A stretch of DNA of 64,000 bases from Inia geoffrensis (taxonomy: Eukaryota; Chordata; Mammalia; Artiodactyla; Iniidae), in assembly GCA_036417435.1 (NCBI GenBank), contig CM070902.1:42182600-42246599 (forward strand), read 5' to 3'. Positions 30,898-43,559 of this stretch are shown here, in pieces; the first letter of the stretch is position 1, and the number at the start of each line of letters is the position of its first letter. The notes under the pieces were generated by a model. It had not been told where the DNA came from and searched no databases. It saw nothing but the letters and a program-made list of their open reading frames with translations. Position numbers and translations under genes: made by a program.

Positions 30898-33365
30898 GAA
30901 AGAATCATACCATGATCAACTGGGTTTTATCCCAGGAATGCAAAGATTCTTCAACATATGCAAATCAATCCATGTGATACACCATATTACAAACTGAAGG
31001 ATAAAAAACATATTATAATCTCATTATATACAGAAAAAGATTTTGAGAAAATTCAACACCAATTTATGGTGAAAACTCTCCAGAAAGTAGGCAAAGAGGG
31101 AAATTACCTCAACATAACAAAGGCCATATATGACAAACACACAGCCAACATCATTCGCAATGGTGAAAAAGAGAAACCATTTCCACTAAGGTCAGGAACA
31201 AGACAAGGATGCCCCCACACATGGCTATTTTCCAACATAGTTTTGGAAGTTTTAGCCACAGCGATAAGAGAAGAAAAAGAAATAAAGGGAATCCAAATTT
31301 GAAAAGAAGTAAAGCTGTCACTATTTACAGATGACATGATACTATACATAGAAAACCCTAAACATGCTACCAGAAAACTGCTAGAGATAATTAATAAATT
31401 TGGTATAGTTGCAGAATACAAAATTAATGCACTGACATTCTTATACACTAACAATGAAAGATCGGAAGATAAATTAAGGAAAAAATCCCATTCACCATTG
31501 CAACAGAAAGAGTAAAATACATAGGAATAAACCTATCTAAGGAAGTAAAAGACCTGTACTTAGAAAACGGTAAGATACTGATGAAAGATATTAAAATTGA
31601 TACAAGCAGATGGAGAGATATATCATGTTCTTGGGTTGGAAGAATCAACATTGTGAAAATGACTATACTACCTAAAGTAATCTACAGATTCAATGCAATC
31701 CCTATCAAGCTATAGATGGCATTTTTCACAGAACTAGAACAAAAAATCTCACAATTTGTATGGAAACACAAAAGACCCTGAATAGGTAAAGCAATCTTAA
31801 GTAAGAAAAATGGAGCTGGAGGAATCAAGCTTCCAGACTTCAGACTATACTACAAAGCTGCAGTAATCAAGGCAGTATGGTACTGGAACAAAAACAGAAA
31901 TATAAATCAATGGAGCAGGATAGAAAGCCCAGAGATAAACCTAAACATGTATGGTCACCTTATCTTTGATAGAAGAGGCAAGAATATACAATGGAAAAAA
32001 GACAGCCTCTTCAATAAGTGGTGCTGGGAAAACTGGATAGCTACATGTAAAAGAATGAAATTAGAACACTTCTTAACCCCATACACAAAAATAAACTCAA
32101 AATGGATGAAAGACCCTAATGTAAGGCCAGACACTATCAAACTCTTAGAGGAAAATAGAGGAAGAACAGTCTTTGACATAAATCACAGCAAGATACTTTT
32201 TGACCCTCCTCCTAGAGAAATGGATATAAAAAGAAACATAAACACATGGGACTTAATGAAACTTAAAAGCTTTTGTACAGCAAAGGAAACCCTAAAAAAG
32301 ATGAAAAAAGCAACCCTCCAAATGGAAGAAAATATTTGCAAACGAAGGAACTGACAAAAGATTAATCTCCAAAATATACAAGCAGCTTATGTAGCTCAAT
32401 ATCTAAAAACAAACAACCCAATCCAAAAATCCAATGGGCAGAAGACCTATATAGACATTTCTTCATAGAAGATATACAGATTGCCACCAAACACATGAAA
32501 GGATGCTCACGATCACTAATCATTAGCGAAATGCAAATCAAAACTACAATGATGAATGGCCATCATCCAAAAATCTACAAACATTAAATTCTAGAGAGAG
32601 TGAGTAGAATAGGTAACTCTCTTCTGCTGTTTGTGGAATGTAAATATGCAGCCGCTATGGAGAACAGTATGGTGGTTCCTTAAAAAACTAAAAATAGAGC
32701 TACCATATGACCCAACAATCCCACTACTGAGCATATACCTGAGAAAACCATAATTCAAAATGAGCCATGTACCACAATGTTCATTGCAGCAGTATTTATA
32801 ATAGCTAGGACATGGAAGCAACCTAAGTGTCCATTGACAGATGAATAGATAAAGAACATGTGGCACATATATACAATGGAGTATTACTCAGCCATAAAAG
32901 TAATAGAAATTGAGTTATTCGTAATGAGGTGGATAGACCTAGAGTCTGTCATACAGAGTGAAATAAGTCAGAAAGATAAAAACAAATACTATATGCTAAT
33001 ACATATATATGGAATCTAAAAAGAAAATGGTTTTAAGAGCAGGACAGGAATAAAAGTGCAGACATAGAGAATGGATTTGAGGACACAGTGAGGGGAAGTG
33101 TAAGCTGGGATGAAGTGAGAGAGTGTCATTGACATATATAACTACTACATGTAAAATAGACCATTAGTGGGAAGCAGCTGCATTGCATGGGGAGTTCAGC
33201 TCCGTACTTTGTGACCACCTAGAGAGGTGGGATAAGGAGGGTGAGAGGGGGAGGACATATGGGGATATATGTGTACATATAGCTGATTCACTTTTTATAC
33301 AGCAGAAACTAGCACAACATTGTAAAGTAAACATACTCCAATAAAGATGTTAAAAAAAAAAAAAA
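30898..33365 (+). mobile_element. Second, 5'-truncated L1, head-to-tail with the first
   Basis: Begins inside the reverse-transcriptase domain ('ccatgatcaactgggtttta', 'tcccaggaatgcaaagattc') and runs through ORF2, the 3' UTR and a 14-A tail (33352-33365). It starts immediately after the A tail of the first copy. 2.47 kb, same orientation, clearly a separate copy because it repeats the 28340-30890 sequence with many differences. Confidence 0.9.
30900..33020 (+). pseudogene. Truncated L1 ORF2 pseudogene (RT and C-terminal region)
   Basis: Open pieces at 30958-31302 ('[22 protein letters not shown]') and 31947-32354 ('[21 protein letters not shown]', '[15 protein letters not shown]'). The catalytic 'FADD' reads 'FTDD' here (31324-31335), and the 'CPLSPLLFN' segment is altered to 'CPHTWLFSN'. 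Multiple stops and frameshifts. Lacks the endonuclease entirely. Confidence 0.9.
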
Positions 33366-33469
33366 TCCAAACTAATGAGATCAGGAAACAGAAAAAGAAG
33401 AAATGCCCTTGAGAATAAAAAAAAATTTGATTTCAAAATTGGTTCCATAATTTTTATCTGTGGGATTTT

Positions 33470-33575
33470 GTATATATTATAAAACTCCTCTAAGTCACAT
33501 ATTTTCCATTGGTAAAATAAAAATCATAACATTAACACTTCAGGGTTACGATTACAATTATATGAGATGCAGTAT
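33470..33575 (+). repeat. Probable MIR fragment, sense
   Basis: 'ctcctctaagtcacatattt' and 'tccattggtaaaataaaaat' with 'attatatgagatgcagtat' resemble the 3' half of MIR. Weak. Confidence 0.4.
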
Positions 33576-33579
33576 ATAG

Positions 33580-33645
33580 CTGCACATATATGTATATGTA
33601 CATATATTGCATATGCACATATATACATATATATGTATTACCTGT
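33580..33645. repeat. (ATATGTAC)-like degenerate microsatellite
   Basis: Alternating 'acatatatgtatatgtacat' words and near-palindromic 'atatatacatatatatgtat'. Confidence 0.85.
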
Positions 33646-33649
33646 TACA

Positions 33650-34519
33650 TAGAAGGCAAACAATATATTATTATGGACTCTTCTTGCTTTTATGTAATAG
33701 AAATCCAGTTGAGCAAATTTAAGCAGGGAAGGAGGAATATGGATGTCTTGTGGAACTCAAGTAAAAAATGCTTCCAGTTCTCAAGAAAGAGGGGAACGTT
33801 GGACTAGGAGAATATAGGATTCTCTACTGTTTCTTATTACTGTTGTTTTTATTTTTTTAAGTATGTCTAATTTCTTCTTTTTTCTATTTTTCTAGATTGT
33901 CTTACTCCTGGTACACATGCTGGAAGATGTAGCCTTCTCACCATAGGAGATATTATATCTTTGGGTCCAGACAAATGGAAAGACATTTTGGTTATGATTC
34001 CAATTTTCTGAGAGGAAGAGGTAGTTCTTGGTTCATTGGGCTAGATGTTCACCTTGGATTAATCTACTATGGCCCAGGGCAAAGGGAGGACATCATATGT
34101 AGAAAACCTAGCTCCATGAGCCCATCCTTGTGGTAGAGGGATGACTGATAGGCAACTACTTGAGAAGAGAGGTAGGATATAACTCCAAAAGATAGTTATG
34201 ACTTTTATTTTTATACCCACACTTTTAGAGGGATTCCTATCACTTACAAACTAAAGAGTCTTGACTGATACACTACAGAATTAACAGGGAAAGAAGGGTT
34301 GGGATGTGTGTAGGGGCTGGGAAGTCATGTTTTTCAAAGAAAGAATGATCTGTGTGGTGTTATACCTGGGACAGGAGCAGGAATGAACACTTTCTCAAAG
34401 AGTAGTTACTTTTCATATATAGAAATAACTAAAGAAAGTAATCAAAATTTGTAGTTTTTATAAGCTCTCTCTTACTGATGTTAGAACCCAGTTATGTTTC
34501 TGAGTCTGTGTGAAGAGCA
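33650..34519. other. Unclassified non-coding sequence
   Basis: No gene and no confident repeat call. Confidence 0.4.
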
Positions 34520-35115
34520 GGCATTGAGGGGGGATGGTGTCACTGGGAGGGAAGAATTAAGGCTGGAGAAACAAGTAGGGGCTGGATGATGCAGACAGCT
34601 GTAGAATATGTTTCAACTTGATCTAAGAGCAATTAGAAACTCTTCAATGGCTTTACTTAGCCATGATCACACACAAACTTCAGAAATGACATCCTGGCTA
34701 CAGTGTAGAGAATTCAGTGAATACCTTGAAAGGGAGAAAGACAGTAGAGATAAAAGACAGTTAGGATTTAAAAGCCAGTTGTGTGAGAGGTAATGGTACC
34801 AATATGGTGGCAGCAATGAAGAAAGGAGTGGATGGACTTCTGAGTGGCTTGGAAGGTAATAGTTTCAACATGGCTTGATAATTGATTGTATGTGAGGGTA
34901 AAGGGGCAAAGAGATAAGGGTGATGACCAGTGTCAGTCTTTAGTCATTGGCAAACACAGAGAACACATTCCCTGTGATGAGAAACAGAGAAGAAGGAGGT
35001 TCAAGTGGGTTACGACATCCAAGTAAAGATGACCAGTTGGCAGATTGAAGTCTCAGAGATATTTACTAACAGCTATAAAGTGAAGACCAGGATATGTAAA
35101 GCATACAAAGTGTAA
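34520..35115 (-). repeat. L2 LINE fragment, antisense
   Basis: Plus strand shows the antisense L2 series: 'gaaactcttcaatggcttta', 'aagaaaggagtggatggact' and 'gacatccaagtaaagatgac' followed by 'cagttggcagattgaagtct' (usual form 'gacatccaagtggagatgtc ... gtaggcagttgga'). About 600 bp. Confidence 0.65.
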
Positions 35116-35740
35116 GGAAGTAGAAAATAAAAATGCAAAAAAGTAAAATTGGGATTGCAACTTAATACAGAACTATGAATACAGTATCAAAATTTAAGAG
35201 ACTGGTTTGAATCTCATTTCTGTTGCTTTGTAAGTGTAAGAACATCTCTGAAAATTCAAACCCAGAGATAAAGTTAGAACTGAGGTAATCAGCATAAGCA
35301 AACAAGTGACTAGCACTAACTTTAGGGAATCCCCTTGGCAAGTCTCTGTTTTGCCTCTTGAGGCCACTGACATCTGAGATCTGGATGTATTATGAGAGGC
35401 CCTTTATATGTCCACTTATTATTTTCAGCACCCCAGTAAGCTATTTTATGTTGTTTTATTGGAATCCTTTTATGTCCTCAATGGACAGGACAGAAAATTC
35501 AAAGTTCCTTATCCCGACTTGCTTGTTTGGAGGGTGCTTCTACATTCCTTGCACTGGTCTGGGTTTGCTACTGTGCCAAAAGAATGCAATAAATGCAAAA
35601 ATTCTATGTGTTATTCTTGTTCAGGGATTATGTGGTACAGTGTCCAGTGCTGCAAGAGCATTGCTCCTGAAAGCACAATAGGAGTTCAAGGAGAGTCCTG
35701 AGAGTGAGCCAGGGGAGACAGCTACCTTGTGGGTACAAAA

Positions 35741-36004
35741 GCATTAACATATATACACTACCAAATGCAAAATAGATAGCTAGTGGGAAGCAGCTGCATA
35801 GCACAGGGAGGTCAGCTCAGTGCTTTGTGACCACCTAGAGGGGTGGGATAGGGAGGGTGGGAGGGAGACGCGAGAGGGAGGGGATATGGGGTTATATGTA
35901 TATATATAGCTGACTCACTTTGTAATACAGCAGAAACTAATACAACATTATAAGGCAACTATACTCCAATAAAGGTGTTAAAAATAAATAAATAAATAAA
36001 TAAA
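35741..36004 (+). mobile_element. Short L1 3' end, sense
   Basis: 5'-truncated to about 260 bp of 3' UTR: 'aatagatagctagtgggaag', 'cagctgcatagcacagggag', 'gctttgtgaccacctagagg', the G-rich tract, 'ctgactcactttgtaataca' and 'ctccaataaaggtgtt', ending in an (AAAT)n tail. Relatively well preserved, so younger than the 12.4 and 13.8 kb copies. Confidence 0.92.
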
Positions 36005-36394
36005 AGGCACCATGGCTTCAGTTCCACAACCCAAGGAAATGCTGCAGAACTCAGGGTCTATTCAAAGTTTTCTGGAACATACATACTTCTGGGAAAAAAA
36101 TTCTCATGAAGCTCAGTTAATCTCTAATAGTTTAAAAAGCAAATAAAGATAAAATAGCTAAAATAAAGTGACAGAACAATAAAAAATGTTCCTCTTGAGG
36201 CAGCGTAATTCTCATAAAAATGCCTTGGGGTAAAGAATGAGGCTGAGGCTGTATGCCTAGCAAGGTCATGCAATAGCCTTGCCATTTTTATCTCCCTGGA
36301 ATCCAGTGTTTACTCATTTTTCAGAAAAAAAAAAAAAGCATAATAGCTGGACTAAAACTTCATAAAGTTTATGCATGTAAAAGAACAAAGCTTT

Positions 36395-36590
36395 GGAATA
36401 TGATTGCTTTGTTGTTTTGCAGTTGTGTGATCCTGGGCAAATTATTCAAAGGTTTTCTTTACCTTTATGATCAAGATGTTAATACATACCTTGTATTGAT
36501 TCCTACTAACTATATAAAGAATTGTCAGGGATGTAGTAGTAAGGGATTAATAAATGTTAGCTATAAATATTATCATCTTTCCATTGTAGA
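36395..36590 (+). repeat. MIR SINE, sense
   Basis: 'cagttgtgtgatcctgggca', 'aattattcaaaggttttctt' and 'attaataaatgttagctata' in MIR order. Confidence 0.75.
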
Positions 36591-37284
36591 TGAGGAAATA
36601 GAAATTTAGAGCATTTAAAATGTTTTAAGGTCTTACACATAGGAAATAGAAACATTAGAATTTAACCTCAGATCCATCAGAGGACTTCTTCTCCAACACT
36701 ATGCAAACAGTCCCTTTCTAGAATTAGATTCATGTAATGCCATGCAACGGTCTACTTGTCTACGGTAGATAATGGGGATTTAGAGGTCTCCCCTTGTGAG
36801 TCCCTACTCATATTGGTCTCCTTGGGATTTTTATTTACCTGGTGTTCATTAAGTAGAAAAAAAACCACATGATATTAATTAACATAAGTTATAAATTCAG
36901 TTCAGAGACATCAAGGTGGGAACAATGTATTTGTCAGCTAAAGGAAGAGCAGTTTGAACACTGGTATAGGCTTCCATGCATGGGCAGTAGAATGGAAATT
37001 AATGATTACTGACTGCATAGGTCATTTACCCAAAAAACCCCTAGGCAGTCATTTGGATCAAGTATATAGAAACTATTAAGCTGGCCTCTAATCTGATGGC
37101 AATGATTATTCATAATGCACAAGAAAAGGGTAATTCTTGAAGTAAATTTCAACTTATGCTGAGAAATGGGGAAAATGCCACACATTCAAGTGAGTTCAGA
37201 ATGCAAGAGAAATCTTTGGTCAAAGGGAGAAAACCAGATTCTATCCTTTAAGTAGCTTAATTTCTACATGCATTACATCTAGAC

Positions 37285-37435
37285 AGATGATTTGGTGGAA
37301 AGAGCATCAAAATAGGTATATAGACATCTAGTTCTTAAACTTGGTTCTCTAAGTTGTGTGACCTTAAACAAATCATATTTGTTCTGTGTGTTTCAGTTTC
37401 ATCTGGCATAAAATAAAGTAGTTGGACTTTTTGGG
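37285..37435 (+). repeat. MIR SINE, sense
   Basis: 'aagttgtgtgaccttaaaca', 'aatcatatttgttctgtgtg' and 'tttcagtttcatctggcata' match MIR. Confidence 0.7.
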
Positions 37436-37799
37436 GGGATTTCAATGTTCTCTCTTTAAAATATGTAATACTGACTAATACACAGTTAATTGAATCTACA
37501 TTTTAATTAATCAAGCATAAATAAAACTGTCAATTTGGACTTCTGGTCATAGTGCAGCAACCTATGTTATCAAATTGCTTTTTTAATCATTCTGGGCAAA
37601 TGCAAAGCATCTCCATGTTTAGAATACTGCAGAATCCAAGAAGACATAGGGTGTGTAAACCGAAGAATTCTTTTGCAGAAAGAATCCTCTTCCTCACAGC
37701 CTACAGAGCTCTACAGGGCATGGCCTTGTAGTCTAAGTGCCTGACATTAAGCTTTTGATTGCCAAGGTATCCATTTCAAAAGACATCCATATCGAGCAA

Positions 37800-38180
37800 G
37801 CATATTGCCAGCTGTATGACACAGCTACTAGCAAAATAACAGATAAGGAATTATGCTGCCACCACCCATGAAGCTCCCTCTTTCAGAAAGCCCTGGGTAA
37901 CCTAGGTAACTGACCACTTGAGTGACCCCATTTCTCCTTTCTTATGCCCTAATTCCCACTTTTATGCTTTAAATCAGCCAAGAAAGAATAAACCTGTGAA
38001 ACCCTTAGATGCCCCAGTCTGGACTCTAAAGGCAGAGCTCCGGTTCTCTCTCCCCCCCTCTCTCTTTATCTCCCTCTCTCTCCTCAGCAGCCTTGCCGTG
38101 TGGCCCTTGGGTGTGTCATTTGTCCTCCAGGACCTGTGAGTAATATATCTTGTTTCTCAAAGTTCTCTGATGTTTTTTGC
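37800..38180 (+). mobile_element. Possible ERV1-like LTR fragment
   Basis: 'gaccacttgagtgaccccat', 'ccaagaaagaataaacctgt', a C/T-rich stretch (38040-38092) and 'ggacctgtgagtaatatatc' followed by 'ttgtttctcaaag' resemble a U3-R-U5 arrangement of a class I LTR. No internal retroviral sequence. Family not assigned. Confidence 0.4.
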
Positions 38181-38339
38181 CGAAATGCGTCCTGTGATCA
38201 TAGTAAGAACCACAAGGCCATGTTCAGCAATGACTTTGGCCTTCATAGGGGAAATAATCTGTGGGGACTCCCACCAGCAATGTGGCCTAGGTGAATGCCT
38301 TATGCATTCCTAGCCATATTATCAATATCAATAGTGAGA

Positions 38340-38765
38340 CCAATGCAATATCCTCTTTGTACCTCCTGCCTTATCTGCCGCTACTCTCCCCTCACCCATT
38401 GTTCTATAATAATATTGGCTGCCTTTCAGTTCTTCAGTCATCATCCCTTTCCTGTCCCAAGACTTCATTCACACAGTCTTCTTTGTTTATAATGCTCTTC
38501 CTCCAGCTTTGCTGTAAGTACTTCCTTCTCAGAGAAGCCTCTGTGATCACATTCTCCGAGTTGATTTTCTCTTGCTAATGCCTATCGCTTAGTCCAGATA
38601 TTTTCCCCTTTATTATCTTTATAAAAGCTGTATCTATGGATTTATATGTTGTCTATCTTTCCAATTTGTGTCAAAATCTTGAAAGGGAGCATCTTGTTAG
38701 TTTTTCAACCTATTTAACCTAGCATGGTACCTGACATACAGCTGACAAGAACTGTTTATTGGATG
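38340..38765 (+). repeat. L2 LINE 3' region, sense
   Basis: 'aatgctcttcctccagcttt', 'ttctcagagaagcctctgtg' (the 'cagagaggccttccctga' block), 'gaaagggagcatcttgttag' and 'agcatggtacctgacataca' lead to the L2 end. The 95-codon frame 38291-38578 is a relic of L2. Confidence 0.75.
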
Positions 38766-38929
38766 GAGAAAGACAAACATAAAAAATCTTCATAAAACAT
38801 GGGAAGTAGTTTGGATGTCTTCTCTAAGAGTTTAAAGAACCTATTAGAATCTGAGTGAACCACGTAATGAATTCCAGCTCAAATAATCTAAGAAAAGTAT
38901 CCTCAGCTTTTGCATTACTTACATTTTGG

Positions 38930-39075
38930 TCCATATAATTCATTGTTGTCAGGTTGTCCTGTGTATTATAGGATGTTAAGCAACATCTCTGGCTTCTACC
39001 CACTAGATGACAATTGAAAACTAAGTTAAATATCCTCTGGGGGACAAAATTGCTACTGGCTGAGAACCTCTGATT
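38930..39075 (-). mobile_element. MER20 hAT element, antisense, partial
   Basis: Reverse-complement MER20: 'tgtcctgtgtattataggat', 'gttaagcaacatctctggct', 'tctacccactagatgacaat', 'atcctctgggggacaaaatt' and terminal 'ggctgagaacctctga'. The right half of the element is missing. Confidence 0.8.
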
Positions 39076-39099
39076 TATTTAAGATGACAAATTAAACCA

Positions 39100-39530
39100 A
39101 GAACATTACAAGTTACATTGATTTTGAATGTAACCATGAATGAGACCATTTCACTTCACCTATTTTATTAACAGATTTCATTAAAAACAATTTTTATGGT
39201 AATAGTTTTAGGAATGTTCCTGATCTTGCCGTGTGGGCGAGGAAGTTTATCGGAAAATAATTGTAATAGCAACAACAGAAACTTTCTTTGAGTATTCTAA
39301 GAAGGAGAAGACTTTATTAAGTGTCTGTCAGGGAATTACACAGTTGTCAGGAAGGTTAGAGAATCAGGGCTCAGATCAAGGAAGACGAGGCCATCAGAAC
39401 CCCAGCCAAAACTGTTCAGCGTCCCATATGAGTTTGACCAGGCCCTGCTGGCAGTTGCCCAAGAATGCTGGACGTCCCAGTTTATGTCCCTCTTGTGGTC
39501 ATTTTAGGTACTGCTACCCTAGTATATGGA
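39100..39530. other. Unclassified, partly LTR-like sequence
   Basis: 'gagaagactttattaagtgt' near 39305-39325 could be an antisense LTR polyadenylation signal, with matching-looking sequence beyond the L1 (from 40493). If so the L1 at 39531-40492 interrupted an old LTR. Not certain. Confidence 0.3.
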
Positions 39531-40492
39531 TTTTTTTTTTTTAAACATCTTTATTGGAGTATCATTGCTTTACAATGGTGTGTTAGTTTCTGCTTTACAA
39601 CAAAGTGAATCAGTTATACATATACATATGTTTCCATATCTCTTCCCTCTTGCATCTCCCTCCCTCCTATCCTCCCTATCCCATCCCTCTAGGTGGTCAC
39701 AAAGCATGGAGCTGATCTCCCTGTGCTATGCGGCTGCTTCCCACTAGCTATCTATTTTACGTTTGGTAGTGTATATATGTCCATGCCACTCTTGCACTCT
39801 TTGTCACAGCTTACCCTTCCCCCTCCCCATATCCTCAATCCATTCTCTAGTAGGTCTGTGTCTTTATTCCCGTCTTACTCCTTGGTTCTTCATGACCTTT
39901 TTTTTTTTTTTTTTCTCTTAGATTCCATATATATGTGTTAGCATACAGCATGTTTTTCTTTTTCTGACTTACTTCACTCTGTATGACAGACTCTAGGTCC
40001 ATCCACCTAACTACAAATATCTCAATTTCATTTCTGTTTATGGCTGAGTAATATTCCATTGTATATATGTGCCACATCTTCTTTATCCATTTATCCAATG
40101 ATGGACATCTAGGTTGCTTCCATGTCCTGGCTATTGTAAATAGAGCTGTAATGAACATTTTGGCACATGACTCTTTTAGAATTATGGTTTTCTCAGGGTA
40201 TATGCCCAGTAGTGGGATTGCTGGATCATATGGTAGTTCTATTTTTAGTTTTTTAAGGAATCTCCATACTGTTCTCTATAGTGGCTTTAGCAATTTACAT
40301 TCCCACCAACAGTGTAGGAGGGTTCCCTTTTCTCCACACCCTCTCCAACATTTATTGTTTCTAGATTTTTTGATGATGGCCATTCTGACCGGTGTGAGAT
40401 GATATCTCATTGTAGTTTTGACTTGCATTTCTCTAATGATTAATGATGTTGAGCAGTCTTTCATGTGTTTGTTGGCAATCTGTATATCTTGA
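39531..40492 (-). mobile_element. 5'-truncated L1, antisense
   Basis: Plus strand starts with the reversed tail (T run 39531-39542), then 'atctttattggagtatcatt', 'ggtggtcacaaagcatggag', 'tgcggctgcttcccactagc' and the reversed ORF2 C-terminus to about 40490. On the minus strand, 39847-40158 reads '[18 protein letters not shown]' and '[20 protein letters not shown]', and 40276-40464 reads '[39 protein letters not shown]'-like sequence in pieces. No endonuclease or RT core, so non-functional. The low divergence suggests it is among the younger L1s here. Confidence 0.92.
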
Positions 40493-41620
40493 TACCACCA
40501 CTGCTACTGCCCCCAGGATTCAGTCTCTGAGGCCCTTGCTTCTTTTATTCTTTTTCCCCAGTGCAGAGTTAGCATTGTATGCATTTGGTTAGCTGACAAA
40601 TGCCAAGTCCTAACGTGCAAGAGAGGTTAGAAAAGTGTAATCTGGTCTTTTGGCTTCTAAGGTTTGGGAAGTAGGCTCTGCTTTTCGTCAGGACCATATG
40701 GTTGAGAATTCACTAAGCATAAGAAAGGGGTTTATATTCCAGAAAGCCCCAAAGCAACTAATATGTACTAATCAAGAGATAGAATATGGTAATGATCAAA
40801 AATGTTCGCAATGGAATGGAGCCAGTTACTGATCCCTCTCATCTGTTGAAGAATTAAACATTTGTTGTGATGTGGTATATTTATTCCTTTCCTCAAGAGG
40901 CATTTGGAAATCTTTTCATCTTGAAGTAGCACTCTACAAACTGAGCTTCACCACCTCACTCCTTCTCCCTCCCTTGGCTACATCTGGGGCAGGCACAATG
41001 AGAGACAGGACATTCTGTGAATTCTGAGCAAAGCCCTAAATGTATGCTACAAGGCCTATTTCCTTGACGTTATTCCCCAAGGGACATTGAAATGACTCCT
41101 GAACATGGGCAGGCACGTGACATTCCAGCCACCAAAATGTAACAGTGTTTGCTGGGTCTCAATTTGACATCCTTGCATTTCAATGTGTAAACTCATCCTT
41201 TGTGGGCGAGGCTGCATGATAAACAGGCAGAGCCTTCATGGATAATTCAAGCTTCAGTAGTTTCTCAGCTCAGATGGAACAGTACTGGCTTTGCTAGAGT
41301 GGAAAACAGATTATAAACTGCAAGCTCATTTATTCTACAAATGTTTGCCATACTTAGAGAAAGTAGTTTTTCATAAATTTCTTCATTTCCTTCTTGAGTC
41401 AAATTGGCTGTCTTTGAACATTTCCTAGTAAAATAGCTCTGGTGAATGTTAGAGATGGAAAGGATAAGAGAACTGTGCTTTGTATGAACACAGTGGGGAC
41501 CTCACTTTTCTGTGCCTCATTCTTTATTTATCACATGCTAACTATAGTTTATTCAGAATTAGATAGATGATGCCAGGGTCACAAATTAACCTTCAAATCT
41601 CAATGAGTTGATTCCACAAA
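40493..41620. other. Unclassified non-coding sequence
   Basis: About 1.1 kb without a gene. No confident repeat. The 60-codon frame at 40650-40832 has no domain. Confidence 0.4.
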
Positions 41621-41624
41621 ATAA

Positions 41625-42785
41625 TTATTTCTCATTCAAATGGTATGTCCAACACATTTTGCAAGGGACTCTGCTCCATGAAGTTCAAAGTCACAGAATT
41701 AGGACATCATATGAGCACAGAAGAGTGGTTCCTATCCCAGAGTAGACAGGGATAGAGAGTTTCTGGAGGAGGCGAGGTCTGAGATAAGATGCAAAGATAA
41801 GAAGGGATAGCTAGGATTTGCTTAACTTTCTTTAAGCAAAGTACCAAGGCAACAATGGACAGGGTGTATGCAGAACACTAATATTGCTAATCATAAATTA
41901 GAGATATAAAGAAGCAAGAGATTAGACTAAGAAGAGGTCAAATTATGGAAAGTCCAAGTCATCATAAAGTGTTTAGATCTGTCCTTCTATACATTATATA
42001 TATATTAACCCCCTTTGAAGGGGTTTAAATCAAAATGTGAAATGGTCAGATTGTTGCTTCTAAAAATGTCAACTTGGGTGCAGTGTGGAAAGTGGGTTTA
42101 ACTGGAAGGATCTGGTGGCAAGGAGATTGACAGGAGGCTTTTTGTAATCCAGGGTGGAGAAATGAGTAAGAAAACTGGTGAAGATGGAGAGGAGAGAAAG
42201 TAGAAAAGAAATATTTGCAAGTACAAGTGCAGGAGATACTTAGGGACTGATAGAATAGAGTCTGGAAGGGAAAGGGAGAAGACACAGCTCTTTGGCTTTT
42301 AGTTTGATAACTGCCCTGAGATACAGAGTGAGAAAGAATGAGCAACCCTGGGGAATAATGAATTCCAGTTTGGACCAGTTGATTGAGGTGTCAATAAGAC
42401 ATATTGATGATAATATCAAACGGGCAGCTTGACCCCAAATTTTGTAACTCAAGGAAGAAGTCCAGGATTAATATATGTTTTGGAAAGCATCAGAATACAG
42501 GTGGCAGCAGAAATCTTAAAAGTAGATAAATCACCCTTTTCAAGGATAAAACTTGAGCAGTGCACAGCAGAATATGCAGTAGAAAATTAAGTGGACTGAA
42601 AAGAACCCATCACAGAGGTAGGAAAACAGCCAAGAGTTTGATAGGTTAAGGACATCAAGGGATTATCTTGTTCAGCGAACATAGGGTACACAATGGTATA
42701 AAATGAAGTGGAATAATTGTAGAAAGTAAAGACAGAAACATATTTGTTAGATTTAATAATGATGATGTAATTGATTATTTTAGTT
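41625..42785 (-). repeat. Long L2 LINE fragment, antisense
   Basis: About 1.1 kb in which the plus strand follows the antisense L2 order: 'gaaatggtcagattgttgct', 'ggaggctttttgtaatccag', 'ctctttggcttttagtttga', 'ccagtttggaccagttgatt' followed by 'gaggtgtcaataagacat', then 'cacagaggtaggaaaacagc' and 'gtttgataggttaaggacat'. This reaches into the reverse-transcriptase region. The 99-codon minus frame at 42046-42345 is a relic of L2 with stops on both sides. Confidence 0.75.
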
Positions 42786-42799
42786 TGCATCAGTTGCAG

Positions 42800-43480
42800 T
42801 GGATTGAATCATCAAATATTTATAAAGCAGCTACCATGTCTCCCGCCCTGGGCTTAACACTGGGAATCAGGGTGAATAAAAAAGATATAGTCAGGTCCTT
42901 CTCAATCTTGAAGTCTAGTAGGGGATACAGGCAATAAACACAATATATAATGGTATATAATGAAATATTTGATAAGTATTATGCAGACGAATATTTAGAA
43001 ATAAATTGGAAGCAAATATATATTATTCTTCCAAGACTATGTAATGAAGGGTAAACATAGAGATTGAACTGTACTTATAGGGGGAGTGCAATCTAAGTGT
43101 CAAGGAAGGGTTATTAGGATGAAAAATATTTCAACAAGTTTATAGACCAAAGAAACAACCAAACAAAAAAAGCATACACGGAAGTAAAGATACTGAAAAG
43201 AGAGGCAATAATTAATAGATCAAGGTCTGGAAGAAGTAAAGGAGCTCAATGTTTCATATAGAGGATTTGGCTTAATATAAGAGGGGGAGACATGCTCCTC
43301 TGAAAAGGAGCATGACCAGTTACAAAGGAAAGTGGAAATTTTGTCTGGTGGGGGTGATATTCTTAATGAATTAGGAATCGATAAGGGTCTGGAAGGTGGC
43401 ATTTAAGTAGAACAAGAGTTTGGGGAAAATATAAAAGTGAGAAGCTATTTAAAAGGAAAGGGGCAAAAAGTCTGTTAAAA
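42800..43480 (-). repeat. Second L2 3' region, antisense
   Basis: A fresh L2 terminus follows: 'tcaaatatttataaagcagc', 'taccatgtctcccgccctgg', 'gaagtctagtaggggataca' and 'ggcaataaacacaatatata'. The rest to about 43480 is weaker ('caaggaagggttattaggat'). Because the 3' end appears again, it is a separate insertion from 41625-42785. Confidence 0.6.
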
Positions 43481-43559
43481 TAAACAAGGAACTTGCAGAT
43501 GCATATAGGTTGAGCCTGAACATGTTTGATGGCCTCTGATTCAGAGACAAGGCCAGGTG

